Below are positions 25,347 to 35,857 of a DNA stretch of 64,000 bases, in pieces; the first letter of the stretch is position 1; every line of letters starts with the position of its first letter. The position numbers and the translations under genes were made by a program. Location: NCBI GenBank assembly GCA_031002005.1, contig JARYHS010008074.1, positions 279,249,930 to 279,313,929 of the forward strand, in the 5' to 3' direction. Under the pieces are notes generated by a model, which made no database searches, was not told the DNA's origin, and worked only from the letters and a program-made list of their open reading frames with translations. Source of the DNA: Vandiemenella viatica (Eukaryota; Arthropoda; Insecta; Orthoptera; Morabidae).

Positions 25347-25890
25347 AACTATTTTTATTCTGGTCTAGACCTCATTTCAACCTAACCACAAGTGGTAGTA
25401 AAAACAACTGAAATATCCATTCTGCATGTCCACCATGTAATTCATTGTTTCTTTGGCAGAATTAATTTTTATTCTAGGTCGCATATCAACCCAATCCCAG
25501 TATATCCCGAAAACTAAGCAAGATATCGAAAAAATTTATACTTTATTTTTGATTTGTCTCGTCGTGTTATATAAGAATCGATCATTAAATTTGACTTTTG
25601 CGAAATTTTATTCTGCATCTCAACTCAAGACATCTCACTTTTGATACAGTATATCTCGAGAACTAGGCGAGATATCGAAAAGTTTTATTCTTTATTTTTT
25701 ATTTCTCTCGCCTTTTTAAATGAGAATCCGTCATCAAATTTGACTTTGACCAATTTTTTCTTCTGAATTTCAACCAAAACCATTTCACATTTGAGGCAGA
25801 ATATCTCGAAAACTAAGCATGATATCAAAAAAAATGTATTCTTCCTTTTTTATTTGTCTCATCGAGTTACATAATAATTCATCTCCAGAT
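25347..25890 (+). repeat. Tandem array, unit about 150 bp, three to four copies
   Basis: AGTATATCTCGAAAACTAAG followed by GATATCGAAAA recurs near 25498, 25647 and 25798, each with TTTATTTGTCTCG and AAATTTGACTTTTG. A worn unit precedes them from 25347. Part of the worn unit (GGTTAGGTTGAAATG reversed) also occurs at 24770 and 60378. Confidence 0.85.
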
Positions 25891-26455
25891 TGCGACGTTA
25901 CGTTAATCCTATAGTCCCCTTGAGGTTTTTGTACATATATGCCTTGTCTGTATGGGTTAGGCCATGCCTCCCCACTCCCCCCACTCCTCCTCCACCCGGC
26001 TTCACTTCATTGCGTGGTGAAGGTCGCTTGCGTCGTCTCCATATATTTCCTTCCTCCTTGGTCTAACCTAACATCATAATCAGAGATGTACAAAATAGTT
26101 TTTAAAAAACATTTAATTACAAAATACAAATAACTTCTTGTTTTTTGTATTTCAAATACAAAAATGCAAAATAGTTTAAGATGTAGGTATTTAAATACAA
26201 AATAGGTATTATCAAAACAATTTTATTAAAACAAAATACTTTTAGTGTTAATTTATTCTGTATGTTATTTATTTCATGGATTTTAATACAACTATTTGTT
26301 CAAAAACCTCCCTAATATTGCTCGTTTAAAGATATATGATTTATTTTAAAAAATCGGATGAAACAGTTTCAAAAATTAAAAAGATTGTTCTGCGTGTCGC
26401 GGAGAAGCTTTGAATTATGAGATGTAGAAACCAAACTCTAATTCAGTTAAAGCAA

Positions 26456-26591
26456 TTTTGTTTCCCCAAATCACTACAAGCCGATGCCGGGATGGTCCGT
26501 GCAAAAGGCCACGGCAAAATTCCTTCCCATTCCTTGCCCTCAGTGCTTTCCTTCCTCTTACGAACTCGACGTCGTCGAGGCGTAGAGACAG
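26456..26591 (+). repeat. SINE family A tail, inserted in the hAT-like element
   Basis: Carries TTTCCCCAAATCACT, GGCCACGGCAAAATTCC and GACGTCGTCGAGGCGTAGAG. The tRNA-like head is absent (5' truncated). Confidence 0.8.
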
Positions 26592-26999
26592 AATAAAAAG
26601 GAAACGAAAGCAAATTCAACTTATTCAATCCATTTTGTTAGCAAGATGACTCTTTTATTTGTGTGTCAATCGTTGATATTAGAGAAAAACTAAAAATTAA
26701 TCCGTTTTGAGAAGTGGATAAACTTTGTGAGGATGTTTGTAACATTAAAAATGTAGTGAAAGAAACATTGCAGAAAAAGCAACACCGTTACAGAAATGGC
26801 ACAACATATTTCAAAATCAATCTGGAAAAAAATGTTTTTGTGGCTTCAATACCAATTTAAAACTCGGAAGCTGAAAGTAAAATTTCCCAGGCTATTATAA
26901 TTTGGTTTGAAAGCGATTTTCACTCGATCATATTAAAGCAGAGTTACAAATTAAAACCAACTTCAGTTTGTTTTGTGGCGAATCTTATAACTGCTTTAT

Positions 27000-27023
27000 A
27001 AAAAAAAAAAAAAAAAAAAAAAA
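27000..27023 (+). repeat. Poly(A) run of 24 bases
   Basis: A 24-base A-run inside the hAT-like element; no retrocopy recognised in front of it. Confidence 0.9.
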
Positions 27024-28059
27024 CAAAGCTATGAAACAGCAGTATAGTCAAACACAAAACAGTTTAATAAAAAATAAATACTATATACTTTTTAATAGCC
27101 TAAAATTGCTTAAAATTCAACTACAAAGTACAACTTTCTCCATAACATTTTGTTACTTATCCTACTCAAAAAGCCGGACTTATTATAATGTCGAGTAATA
27201 AGACTGATAGTTATAATATGACAGAAAGATACGTATTGAAATTACCTCTGTCCTGCCAAAATTACTAATCCTACCTCACACAATTGCTTAGTATGCCTCC
27301 TAAGGGAAGAATCCAACCAACTTATGGTTATGGACTACGTTAGCTTATACCATATATAACTCTTTTTCCTAAATTAAATCGATACGAAATTAATGTTTGT
27401 GTTAGGAAAATTCTTGCTGATTCGTCAAATTTATAAAATATTATTATTAGTTAGTTTAGTAATATTGTGCGATGTGTTTTTTGTGGTGAGCAGTAGTATA
27501 AAAACTTATTTTTTATGTTTTACTTACATTTTGATAACTTTCAAACATCAAGTGAACAAAACTGGCATACAAACAACAAACCAAACATCACAACAGGCAA
27601 GTCGGAGGGGACAGGCTGTAAACGTTTCATTATTGCCAATGCCATTGTTACTTGCACAACAGACCGAATTCTCATTTGAATTTTCTGGAATTCTTGTCAC
27701 TAGTTTGAATTTACTGATAGATCAGCATATATGAGGATCAATATGAAATAAAAATTTGTAAAAAAAACTAAGAAAAGTATTTTGTATTTTACAAATACAA
27801 AATATGTTTCAAGAAGTATTTCAAATAAAATACAAAATGCTTTTTATATTGGGATATTTAAAATACGAAATGAAAATAGGTATTTTGTATTTGTATTTGA
27901 AATACTTGTATTTCAAATAATGCACATCTCTGCTCATAATCCTGCCGGGTATAGGAAACCTACACTGTATAGTGGAATATGGAACACTGAACGTCCCAGT
28001 GTACTTCACTTGAACAAAGCATAGCTTTGTCGAAGGTCAGTTTCAAGAGTCGCAAAAAT

Positions 28060-28140
28060 TCCGTCCAAGACCGGAATTCGAACCTTTAGTTAAATGAAGT
28101 AACTTAACTCTTAGCTGGAGATGACGCAGGTGTCACCACT
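28060..28140 (-). repeat. tRNA-like SINE head fragment
   Basis: The minus strand has ‘CTCCAGCTAAGAGTTAAGTT’ (A-box like) and AAAGGTTCGAATTCCGG (B-box). Isolated, no body recognised. Confidence 0.45.
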
Positions 28141-29843
28141 GTCAATTTTTGAGACTGAGAACCGATAGCACAAAATGAGTACAGTTTATTTAATCTTTTT
28201 ATTTGTAATCTTTCAGTTACATTATCTAATTTCCTATTCAAACGTCCAATATCCAAAAGCCTGGAACGAAGATAAAATTAATTGATCTGAATAACGCCTA
28301 TATTTATTATATTAGTAGGAAGTCAGTTTTAATGTAATTTATTTTATCTATTTCTCGTGTCCAGATCATAACATAAAATTTGTCCTGGTGGTGGAAGGAG
28401 CTGCCATTAGGGTTATTCCTAACGTTGCCCAGGGTATGCCCTATCTTATTAACTTTCATTTTTCACTATTATTCACGATCTTCCAGGAGGCTCCTTCCGT
28501 ATACCATTAAATGTTACAGAAGTTTAATTTAATTTAATTGCAATGGAGCACAGACTCGGGTGGCAATTTCCCTACACACCCATCTTCCCCCTTTCCTGCA
28601 CCTACCTACATTTGCCCTGTACAAATTTTAATTTTAAATTCTTTCAACGTTTTTGGTAATTTATTCATCATTTCCCTTGGTAACTTATTCCAATACCTGA
28701 CAACCTTACCTAAAAAAGAGAATCTTCCCAGACTCTTGTGCCTGAAATTAAGTGCCAGCTTGTGGTCATGGTCATCTTTTCCCTTCGATGCACTACTTTT
28801 CATACTTACACCAATATCGTTCCATGCCTCATCGCCAGTATATGCCCTGTACACTCCCATGACCCTCTTCACCCTCCTCCTGCCTTGCAATGAATCGCAT
28901 TACAGCTCTTTTATCATATCAGTTAGGAATTCTAAGATGTTAACCTAAGTTATTATTGTTGCTTAATTGTAATTAATCAGATACTTTCTGGCAGAAAATA
29001 CTGATATAAAGTTTAATAGTTGGAGGTTGGAGATAAAATAACAGCTACTTTAGAATATTAATTTATTAAATATATTACACATTTATTAATATTCTATTTC
29101 TTCGTTTACTATTTTTTTTTACAAAAATATGTAATAATAAGACAATGATTCTGTGTTACAGGTGAAGCAATATTATTTTTACTTTTTCTAAGACAGCTAA
29201 CTATGGTTAGCTTCGTGTGTACAAGTAACTATTAGTTCTAATTTAGCACTCAAGAAATTCGTAAATCAGTAGTACTTCTTTCTTATTTCCTAAGAACACC
29301 GTTTTGCTAAGTTTGCTAGTCTGTAGCACATGTTTGGCCGTATGACAAGAAAAATGTTTCAGCCTTTAGCTCTATGGTATAGCAGCCACCAAATTGGTGT
29401 CAGTTACACGTATTCAGTGGCTCCCGTATATTTGTGGAGTATTCCACATGTCACTTCGCTTCATTGCACCTGTTGCACCATACGACCTCAGTGTTCGTTT
29501 TAAGTAATGCTTTATCTGACGTAAGCTTCCCTTCCGTTACACTCTTTTTTTATAACACAATGTAACCAAAAAAAAACTTTTTGCTTGTTTAAGTAAATTT
29601 TATGCTTGTTTTGGATGAGTTGGGTCACAAATAAACTACACTGAATAGCTAAGAACACTTTATGATGATTGAACGATTCAACTGTATGTAATCTGTTTCA
29701 GATTAACGTTATTGATTAATAATTGCGTCTTCCCGTTGCTGTAAGCATAATCCAGACTGTTTTTGTTATGTGTGCGGCGTCTGCCTGGGCTCGAAAGCAG
29801 TAAAGCATAGAATAAAGGATCTAACAACTTCTGCTTAGCATAC
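28141..29843. other. Unannotated except for the LINE L1b copy
   Basis: 28390-28500 contains GGAAGGAGC and its inverse GCTCCTTCC about 90 bp apart. 28900-29843 is A+T-rich with nothing recognised. Confidence 0.45.
28525..28895 (-). mobile_element. LINE 3' end (family L1b)
   Basis: The minus strand encodes GRRRVKRVMGVYRAYTGDEA, KLALNFRHKSLGRFSFLGK and VVRYWNKLPREMMN then KTLKEFKIKI. A closing ‘hydrophobic-W-N-x-LP-x-E...LK.FK..’ motif is characteristic of the C-terminus of many LINE reverse transcriptases. The 94-codon frame is open. A very similar but more decayed copy lies at 49918. Confidence 0.7.
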
Positions 29844-30881
29844 AGGTCTTATTTTGGCATGCCTGTGTGAGACCAAGACAAGAACTGGGCACTACATGTT
29901 GCAGATCCACTTTCGAGGCCTGTTATACAGGAGAAAATAGAAAAATGAAATTTGGTGTACCTAGAATTTGGCGAGAACCAACAGATCACCTCTCCAACTG
30001 CTATTTCTGTGTTACTGACTTGTCTCATCATAAGAGGTGTAAAAAAAAACAATGTATTTGCATATCCAGACTTGCCATCATCTCTAAGGCCCATTCCACA
30101 CGGTGAGGAGCTTCCCATTCCTCCTCCTCCTCCTCCTCCAGTACTGAAAGAGTGTGAAGACAGAGAATTAAATACCGACATCGACCACGAAGAAGACTTC
30201 TCAGAGGATGAAGATGCTATACCTCACTACCTCATATAATATGAGTTAAATGACTTGATCAGGGATCTAGGGCTTACAAAATCCAAAGCAGAATTCTAAC
30301 ACCAAGACTAAAGCAGTGGAACTTATTGAGTAACAGTTGCAATATACCCCTTGTCGAGCTGGAAAAGATACTAATACCTTCCTTCCATATTAAGCTCGGA
30401 CTCATCAAGCAACCTGCAAAGGCCATAGATACAACATCATGAAGTACCTCCAGAATGTGTTCTACAAACTAACAGAAGGTAAGATAAAGGGTGGAATTTT
30501 TGTGGGTCCCCAAGTGAAAAAGTTACTTCGTGATGACACATTCATCAGCAAGCTTCTACCAGTTCAAAGAAAGGCCCGGAAGAGCTTCGGGGATGTTGTT
30601 AATGGTTTCCTAGGTATTCATAGAATGGAAAATTACAGGGATGTGGTAGAGGGTCTATTGAAGAACTACAAATCAATGGGGTGCAGAATATCTCTAAAGC
30701 TGCATGTACTCCACTCGCATCTAGATGTTTTCAAGTCTCATATGGGTGCATATTCAGAGGAACAGGGCGAAAGGTTCCATCAGGACTTACAATTGTTTGA
30801 AAGAATGTACCAGGGACAGTATAATGAGCGAATGCTTGGTGATTATATCTGGGGACTGATCAGAGAGAGTGATGTAACGTA
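29844..30881 (+). pseudogene. Decayed copy of an uncharacterised multicopy arthropod gene family
   Basis: Three frames carry consecutive pieces of one protein. Piece one (to about 30045) reads KFGVPRIWREPTDHLSNCYF with a CYFC zinc-like pair. Piece two, after a shift in the A-run near 30045, reads YPDLPSSLRPIPHGEELPIP, an acidic stretch, then a TAA and ELNDLIRDLGLTKSKAEF. Piece three (30439-30882) reads GGIFVGPQVKKLL, VVNGFLGIHRMENYRDVVEG, a HSHLDVF box, SEEQGERFHQDL, ERMYQGQYNERMLGDYIWGL and a stop. I recall this domain order from many arthropod genomes as large families of proteins of unknown function, probably mobile. Between pieces two and three the part linking a KQWNLL motif to IPSFHIKLGLIKQ is far shorter than in the usual long form, so this copy looks internally deleted as well as frameshifted. 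The final 147-codon piece is still open. Confidence 0.7.
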
Positions 30882-32392
30882 GAAGAGGAAATGTATGAAG
30901 ACAACACATTTTTAAGCACACTGCACATGACATGAAAACATTTTCATGTACTTTATAACTTTTTTCATATATATTTACTGCATTTACATTTTTTCAAACG
31001 TTTTATTTAAGAATTTCTTTTGTTTTGTTTCATTGGTATATGTAAACGAGCATTTATTGTTCTAAATAAATACATTTTCCTAAAATTAAGAAAATCGATG
31101 TAATTTCCCTAAAAACAATTTCCCACATGCAAAATTGTGTTTACATAGTGTTTTGGAACACAATGAATCAGAAACAACAAAAAAATTAACTTAAACAAAA
31201 TTTTGTTACATGGTGTAATTTAACCAATCCAGTATACAATAAAATCTTCACATCATCCTGTTCCTTCATTTTCGCAAGGTATTTCACTAAATTCATTGCT
31301 TGAAATGTTTTCATTTTCCTTCTGTATTTTGTCGGTTCACTTAATATGCAAAAACGGTTTTACATCTCCAGCCGTTAACATGCTCACAGTGTTGAAACAT
31401 CAGATGTATCTCCAACTCATTTCCACGCAACAACATTACAGAGAGTTTTCTTTTTCGTAGTATCTTTTACATGCTATTCGCAAACTGTTTTCTAAAGCGA
31501 CGTTAGTATATTAACATCTGGTGAAAACATTCTTGTGAAAATGTAATCACTTAATAGAACATTCAGGTCGCATTTTTCAGGAAGCAGTCACCGGAAAACA
31601 AAATTTACGGAAGCATTATATGAGGCGGAGGTCGAATATCAGATGTTCGGTTAGAGAATTCAAAGTAAGATACGGAACAACGTCATTTAAAAAATGATGC
31701 CATTAGTGTGTAAAATGTAAATCCGGTTCTAAGTTTACAACCGGATTACTTAATTTGGATTTACAACATAGGGAATTAGTAAAATTTAGCTGCTCTATGA
31801 ACATTTGAATGAAGAATCATGCTAGAAGACACTAAGCCTACATCAGTCATTTTGTTTAATAATAAGCTAACTTCAACAAACACAATGATTAAATAAAAAG
31901 TAAAATTAATGGACCCAATTAAAAAAATGAAAATCTGCTGGTCTAACCTGATAAAGCTAGTACAATAACAGGACAAAATAGATCCAATTTTGGTTTACTG
32001 ATAAGGCATGAAAAAAGAGCTAGCCTGCTATAATTTTGTGAGTGATGAGGAATGTTTTTATCTTATAGACTGCTTAAGAATTAGCCAGGAAGTATACTCC
32101 AGGAAACATCCACGAGTACAGGAAGATACCAGCTGCATTTTATGATTAGTAAATAAGAAATTAGAAATCAAGTAATGGAGTTTCATGCTTATTCGATGAC
32201 AGATATTGATTGCGATCATAATTTGACAGCCTAGAAATACAGACTGGAATTATTTATTGTAACATAAAGACTCCACACAGACCAAACAAACATGAACATG
32301 AGTGAACTATAGAATTTCAGAAGAAGCAAAAATTTCCACAAATTGTAATTGGATCAAGAAGCTAAGAGCTGATTAAAGCAGATGGAGAAACA
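30882..32392. other. A+T-rich stretch
   Basis: Only the overlapping hairpins at 31716-31765 stand out. No remnant of the upstream pseudogene family's 3' end is recognised. Confidence 0.5.
31716..31765. repeat. Two overlapping, mutually exclusive inverted repeats
   Basis: TGTAAATCC (31716-31724) pairs with GGATTTACA (31757-31765), and AATCCGGTT (31720-31728) pairs with AACCGGATT (31739-31747). All four arms match perfectly and the left arms share five bases, so only one hairpin can form at a time. Confidence 0.8.
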
Positions 32393-32431
32393 TTAACACT
32401 TTGGTGACCGAGTCCAAGCATAGGTCGGGCA

Positions 32432-34010
32432 TAGGGATTGCAATCCAGCAAAGCGGGATCCCGCATCATTAGACAGTCTGGCGGATCACGCACAAAATTA
32501 AGCGGATCCGCAATCCGCAAAATGCGGATAAAACGCATGTAAGTGGGTGATTCGCTGCCCCACTCGGTCTCTATCGGATGTATTGTACTATTTGCCTGTA
32601 CCCTTCAAGTTGGCATTTGGCGCGTGTGAACAAACGTTTGTTTTTGTCAACCTTCGTCATTCGTAAGTAAATAGATACACTTTTATGTATTCATTTTCGA
32701 GTACACATTTCTGTAATTTGAGTTATGTTGCGTATTTAGTAAGATTTTCTAACTATATAATTATTTTTTATGTGTTGCAAACGTTATCTGAACTACAAAG
32801 TTACAGCTTTTTATTCACGGTTTCATTATTCCCATTTTCTGTATTTGCAGATAAAGTTATTGTGACAATTTCCTTTTTTGCGGCTGAAAATTTGATTATT
32901 CGTTGATAGGAAACTACTGTTATCGTAATTTTAATCGCATACCTATTTATTTAGCAGCTATCAAAAGGCCTGTGACTTATTGCTGTTTTGGCCGCTGCCT
33001 CAATGCGTTTCTTTGACGAAAGCCGCCTGTTTACATGTGCCGCTCAGGCTATAGATAAATACCTCTTCTCCTTGTTATTATTTCGACTAAAGACAAAAAA
33101 AGTTATAATGAAGTTTTCACGGGTGTATCGACGAATTGTGTTGTAGGAATTCCATACTTCGACGGCTGACTCCGCCATCTTCCTCAAGAGTGAGTTTTCG
33201 TGTTGTTACAATGAAGTCCGGAGATACAACCTATGAGGGCTTCACTGCAATCATTCGCCGAGAATGTCTCCTTTCTTACTAAAAAGTAATAATTTCCACT
33301 CTATAAAAGTCGTTACACCACATAAGTAAAACCGAAATATTTGACAGTTATGTGTTGCTGATTAGTTTCTTTTAATAACATTGAATCAACTGTAATATCA
33401 ATAAAGGAATCAGGAGGTATAATAATGAATCCCACAAAAACAATTCTTGTAAAAAAGAAAGGCCAAGTCTCGTGCTTGTGCAGCGACAAAAAGTTATGTG
33501 ATCTTGTTCTGAGCCAAGTCTACACTTTGCAGAGTATATATACTTCACTTTGTGAAATGGAATGTTTTCTCTCGGTGATATGGAACGTTTATTTAGAATT
33601 TAAAAAAAAAACTCCGATAACTTGGCCATTAGACATAACATTTATGTGATGTATTGTAACGCAAATAATATAACGTAACACTGAATATTTTCCATTTTTT
33701 ATTATTTATAAAAAACAGGTTTAGATTAAAAAATATAATGTAAAACCTCGAAATGTAATTAACACATGCTAAAAATTTTAATGTTATTTTACCAATTAAA
33801 ATATTGTTAACTATTAATTTTTATCATTTAATATTAAAATTGATTTATTAATTTAATTGCTATTTAATTTATTAATGTCTTAAGTAACTATGTTTTAAAT
33901 ATAAGCGTTAAAAAATCTGTTTGCGCCAGTCCCGCACAGATCCCGCGGGATTGGCGCAAATCCCGCGCGGATCCCGCGGGATTGAAAACACTGCGGGATT
34001 GCAATCCTTA
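32432..34010. mobile_element. hAT-like element nested in the piggyBac-like element
   Basis: The left end is TAGGGATTGCAATCC and the right end GGGATTGCAATCCTTA; the core GGATTGCAATCC is itself a perfect palindrome. Subterminal DNA on both sides is rich in GCGGGATCCGC-like words, most dense at 33925-33990. The flanks GTCGGGCA and GTCCGGGCA resemble a degenerate 8-bp target duplication. The TAGGG start and 8-bp duplication suggest hAT. No transposase frame is visible in its A+T-rich interior. Confidence 0.55.
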
Positions 34011-34292
34011 GTCCGGGCAACAAGACTGTTTTGAAAAGACCGCGCTCGAGCATAGGTCGGGCGACAGTTTCTCGGAACTCATATTCCTGTTTCCTACCCG
34101 GAAGCGGGCCGGCTATTGTACTAGAGCTGCGTGTAACATCTGTGTATGTTCTCTCGACTGGTGCTGCCCTCTCTGATGTGCTTATGGAACTACTTCAATA
34201 GAAACAGCAAGTGGTGGCGGACAGCTTCAGCTGCGCGATTGTGTATTTGCGTCGTCGCGAGTTTTGCAAGTTCTCGGTAGTTTCTCTCAAAT

Positions 34293-34424
34293 ATGTTGCG
34301 CTTTTTGAGTGAGCAAGAAATTTTACATGCTCTAGAAGAAGAACTGAATGATCCTAGGTCGGAGGGGAAAATTTCTGAATGTGATGAATATGAAGAGGGA
34401 TCATGTTCATGTAATTACCTATGA
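34293..34424 (+). pseudogene. piggyBac-type transposase N-terminal remnant (43 codons)
   Basis: ATG opens MLRFLSEQEILHALEEELND and continues as an acidic tail to TGA. A short basic or hydrophobic start, an LSEQEI box and then Glu/Asp-rich sequence is how many piggyBac-like transposases begin. The DDD catalytic core and the C-terminal ring-type finger are absent, so it is a deletion remnant. Placement just inside the left end, after a ~0.2-kb leader, agrees with that reading. Confidence 0.45.
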
Positions 34425-34680
34425 AATAATACAAAAACTGAAAACGCAATTTTTTCGTGAAACAAAAATTATATCTTTTGTGTTTGTCATTAACATTGTT
34501 GTTACCAACTAAGAGAATTAAAATAAATTTGTAAAATAAACCTTGAAGATTGTTCTTTTGTTATATGAGTTTCTCTTTGAAATATGTCAAATACAAACAT
34601 GTCAGTGACATTTTAAAGAATGCCATAAATGGCTGGTTTTCCGGGCCAAGAATGTACCTAAGCCGCTGGTCCTTCAAGTG

Positions 34681-35763
34681 ATTTACTGAAATAAGTTAAC
34701 CAAAAATCTTGAATTATAGAGGAAATATTGAAAAGCACGACATCCAGAGTGAAAAAAGTACTGCCTATATTTCAAAAATGAAATAAGAAGGAAACGGATT
34801 ATAAGTTGCTGTGGGTATAGTAGAGACTGAATGTAGGAAGGTTATACTGTATTTTGTAGAATCAATGGGATTTAAAAGATGATGAAATTCTTTTAGCTTC
34901 AGACGAAAGAGCTGACACGTAAAAGGAATGGATGGGTATCCTATATAATGGAGACAACGGGGTCAGAAGTGCACTGAAAATAGAGAAAGATATCAAGTTG
35001 TTCATATTGAAGATATTTACATTGCCGAAGCAAGGCTGTAATCTATTATGTTTGATGGAGGAAGTATCCAATGAAATGAAGGTGAAAAATTTGTGATAAC
35101 TAAGACCTTTCTTATGAAATTGTTTTATTTGGCAATAAGAATGTAGGTATAAGGAATTTATGTACTAAATATAAACAAAAGTTTTATTAAAACCTGCTTA
35201 AATGCTAGTAATAACAACAGATTAAAAATCAAAGCAGCAACAATTCAAGGAGACAAGAAAAGCAATTTTTCTATTTGCGTAATAAAATTATAGTCAATGC
35301 GCAAAGAAATAATTAAATGAATAAGAAACTTCATCAATATAAGAAAACATTTGGGATCACACTTTGATCTACAACTCAGGTAAAACTTTCAAAAATTCTT
35401 TGTATGATTCATAGTGCTTTACTGAAGGCAGGCTTGAATTTTGAGAAGTCATGTAAGGAGGACAACTGAAGTATTAATGTGTAGTGCTGCAGAAGGATGC
35501 TGAATAGATTAAAATATGGTGTGAAAATTCTGTGGCAAGAAATAAGTAACTGAATGTTCTTAAGGACTAAGAATTAGATAATGGCCATAATTTACGACAT
35601 TAGAGATGTCTTGAAGCGAAAGATACCAGAGTATCACTCAGATAAATAACAACTTAGATTTACTGGCGTATATGAGACGAAGAAGATGGTTCATATTGGA
35701 ACAGAGAAAATCGTAGAAACACAATGATTAAAGATGTTGGGTATCTTGAAATAGTTGACTGAC
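34681..35763. other. Purine-rich intronic stretch before the internal exon
   Basis: A+T-rich with a purine bias on the plus strand over 34740-35640; resembles a long-decayed retroelement, but no motif confirms it. Confidence 0.4.
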
Positions 35764-35857
35764 CTTGAAGTCGGGGTCGGGCGACACCCTCTTGAAGGTT
35801 CCGATGATGTACAGACTGCCAGATCCGGTGTCCACCATCTTCGCCTGGGCGCTGTAC
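35764..35857 (-). CDS. Internal coding exon of an unidentified host gene
   Basis: On the minus strand a pyrimidine-rich stretch ending TTACAG precedes 94 bases, followed by a GT donor (AAG then gtcagt). The exon supplies one base of a split codon and then 31 codons with no stop, reading YSAQAKMVDTGSGSLYIIG and then TFKRVSPDPDFK. It ends on a whole codon (phase 0), matching the phase in which the terminal exon at 12893 begins. Its base composition is much richer in G+C than the flanks, and the residue pattern (alternating hydrophobic residues, Gly/Ser turns) looks like a beta-rich extracellular or secreted domain. I do not recognise the family. Exons further upstream were not found in the window. 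The splice signals and frame are seen; the domain class is a guess. Confidence 0.72.

Larger units (their letters stand above)
26081..27932. mobile_element. Non-autonomous hAT-like element with terminal repeats and 8-bp target duplication
   Basis: The left end reads CAGAGATGTAC and the right end is its inverse (TGCACATCTCTG), giving about 11-12 bp terminal inverted repeats starting CAG. The 8 bases outside are ATCATAAT (26073-26080) and CTCATAAT (27933-27940), a 7/8 target duplication as expected for the hAT superfamily. Subterminal regions on both sides are full of short TTTGTATTTCAAATAC-type repeats, likely transposase binding sites. A SINE (26456-26591) is inserted inside. No hAT transposase frame remains. 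Confidence 0.8.
32397..34680 (+). mobile_element. Internally deleted piggyBac-like element, split by a nested insertion
   Basis: TTAA at 32393-32396 is followed by CACTTTGGTGACCG; the right end GGTCCTTCAAGTG is a diverged inverse (9 of 14 bases match). The expected TTAA after it now reads ATTT. A 14-bp subterminal motif AGCATAGGTCGGGC occurs near both 32417 and 34053. Inside is the start of a transposase-like frame (34293-34424) followed by an A+T-rich 3' region. Without the nested element the copy is only about 0.7 kb. Confidence 0.6.
12894..35763 (-). other. Intron of about 22.9 kb between the two recognised exons
   Basis: This interval is inferred from the donor at 35763-35762 (GT on the minus strand) and the acceptor ending at 12894. 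It is full of transposon-derived sequence in both orientations: SINEs, a LINE tail, hAT-like and piggyBac-like elements, a decayed arthropod multicopy gene and three tandem arrays. An unseen exon could still lie inside; the exact phase match between the two exons argues against one being required. Confidence 0.6.

Noticed and set aside
30439..30882. Treating the 147-codon frame as a functional gene
   Set aside because: Upstream parts of the same protein lie in other frames with stops, so it is the open tail of a pseudogene.
32685..33649. Short frames inside the nested hAT-like element as a transposase
   Set aside because: No BED finger or hAT dimerisation motif can be seen in them.
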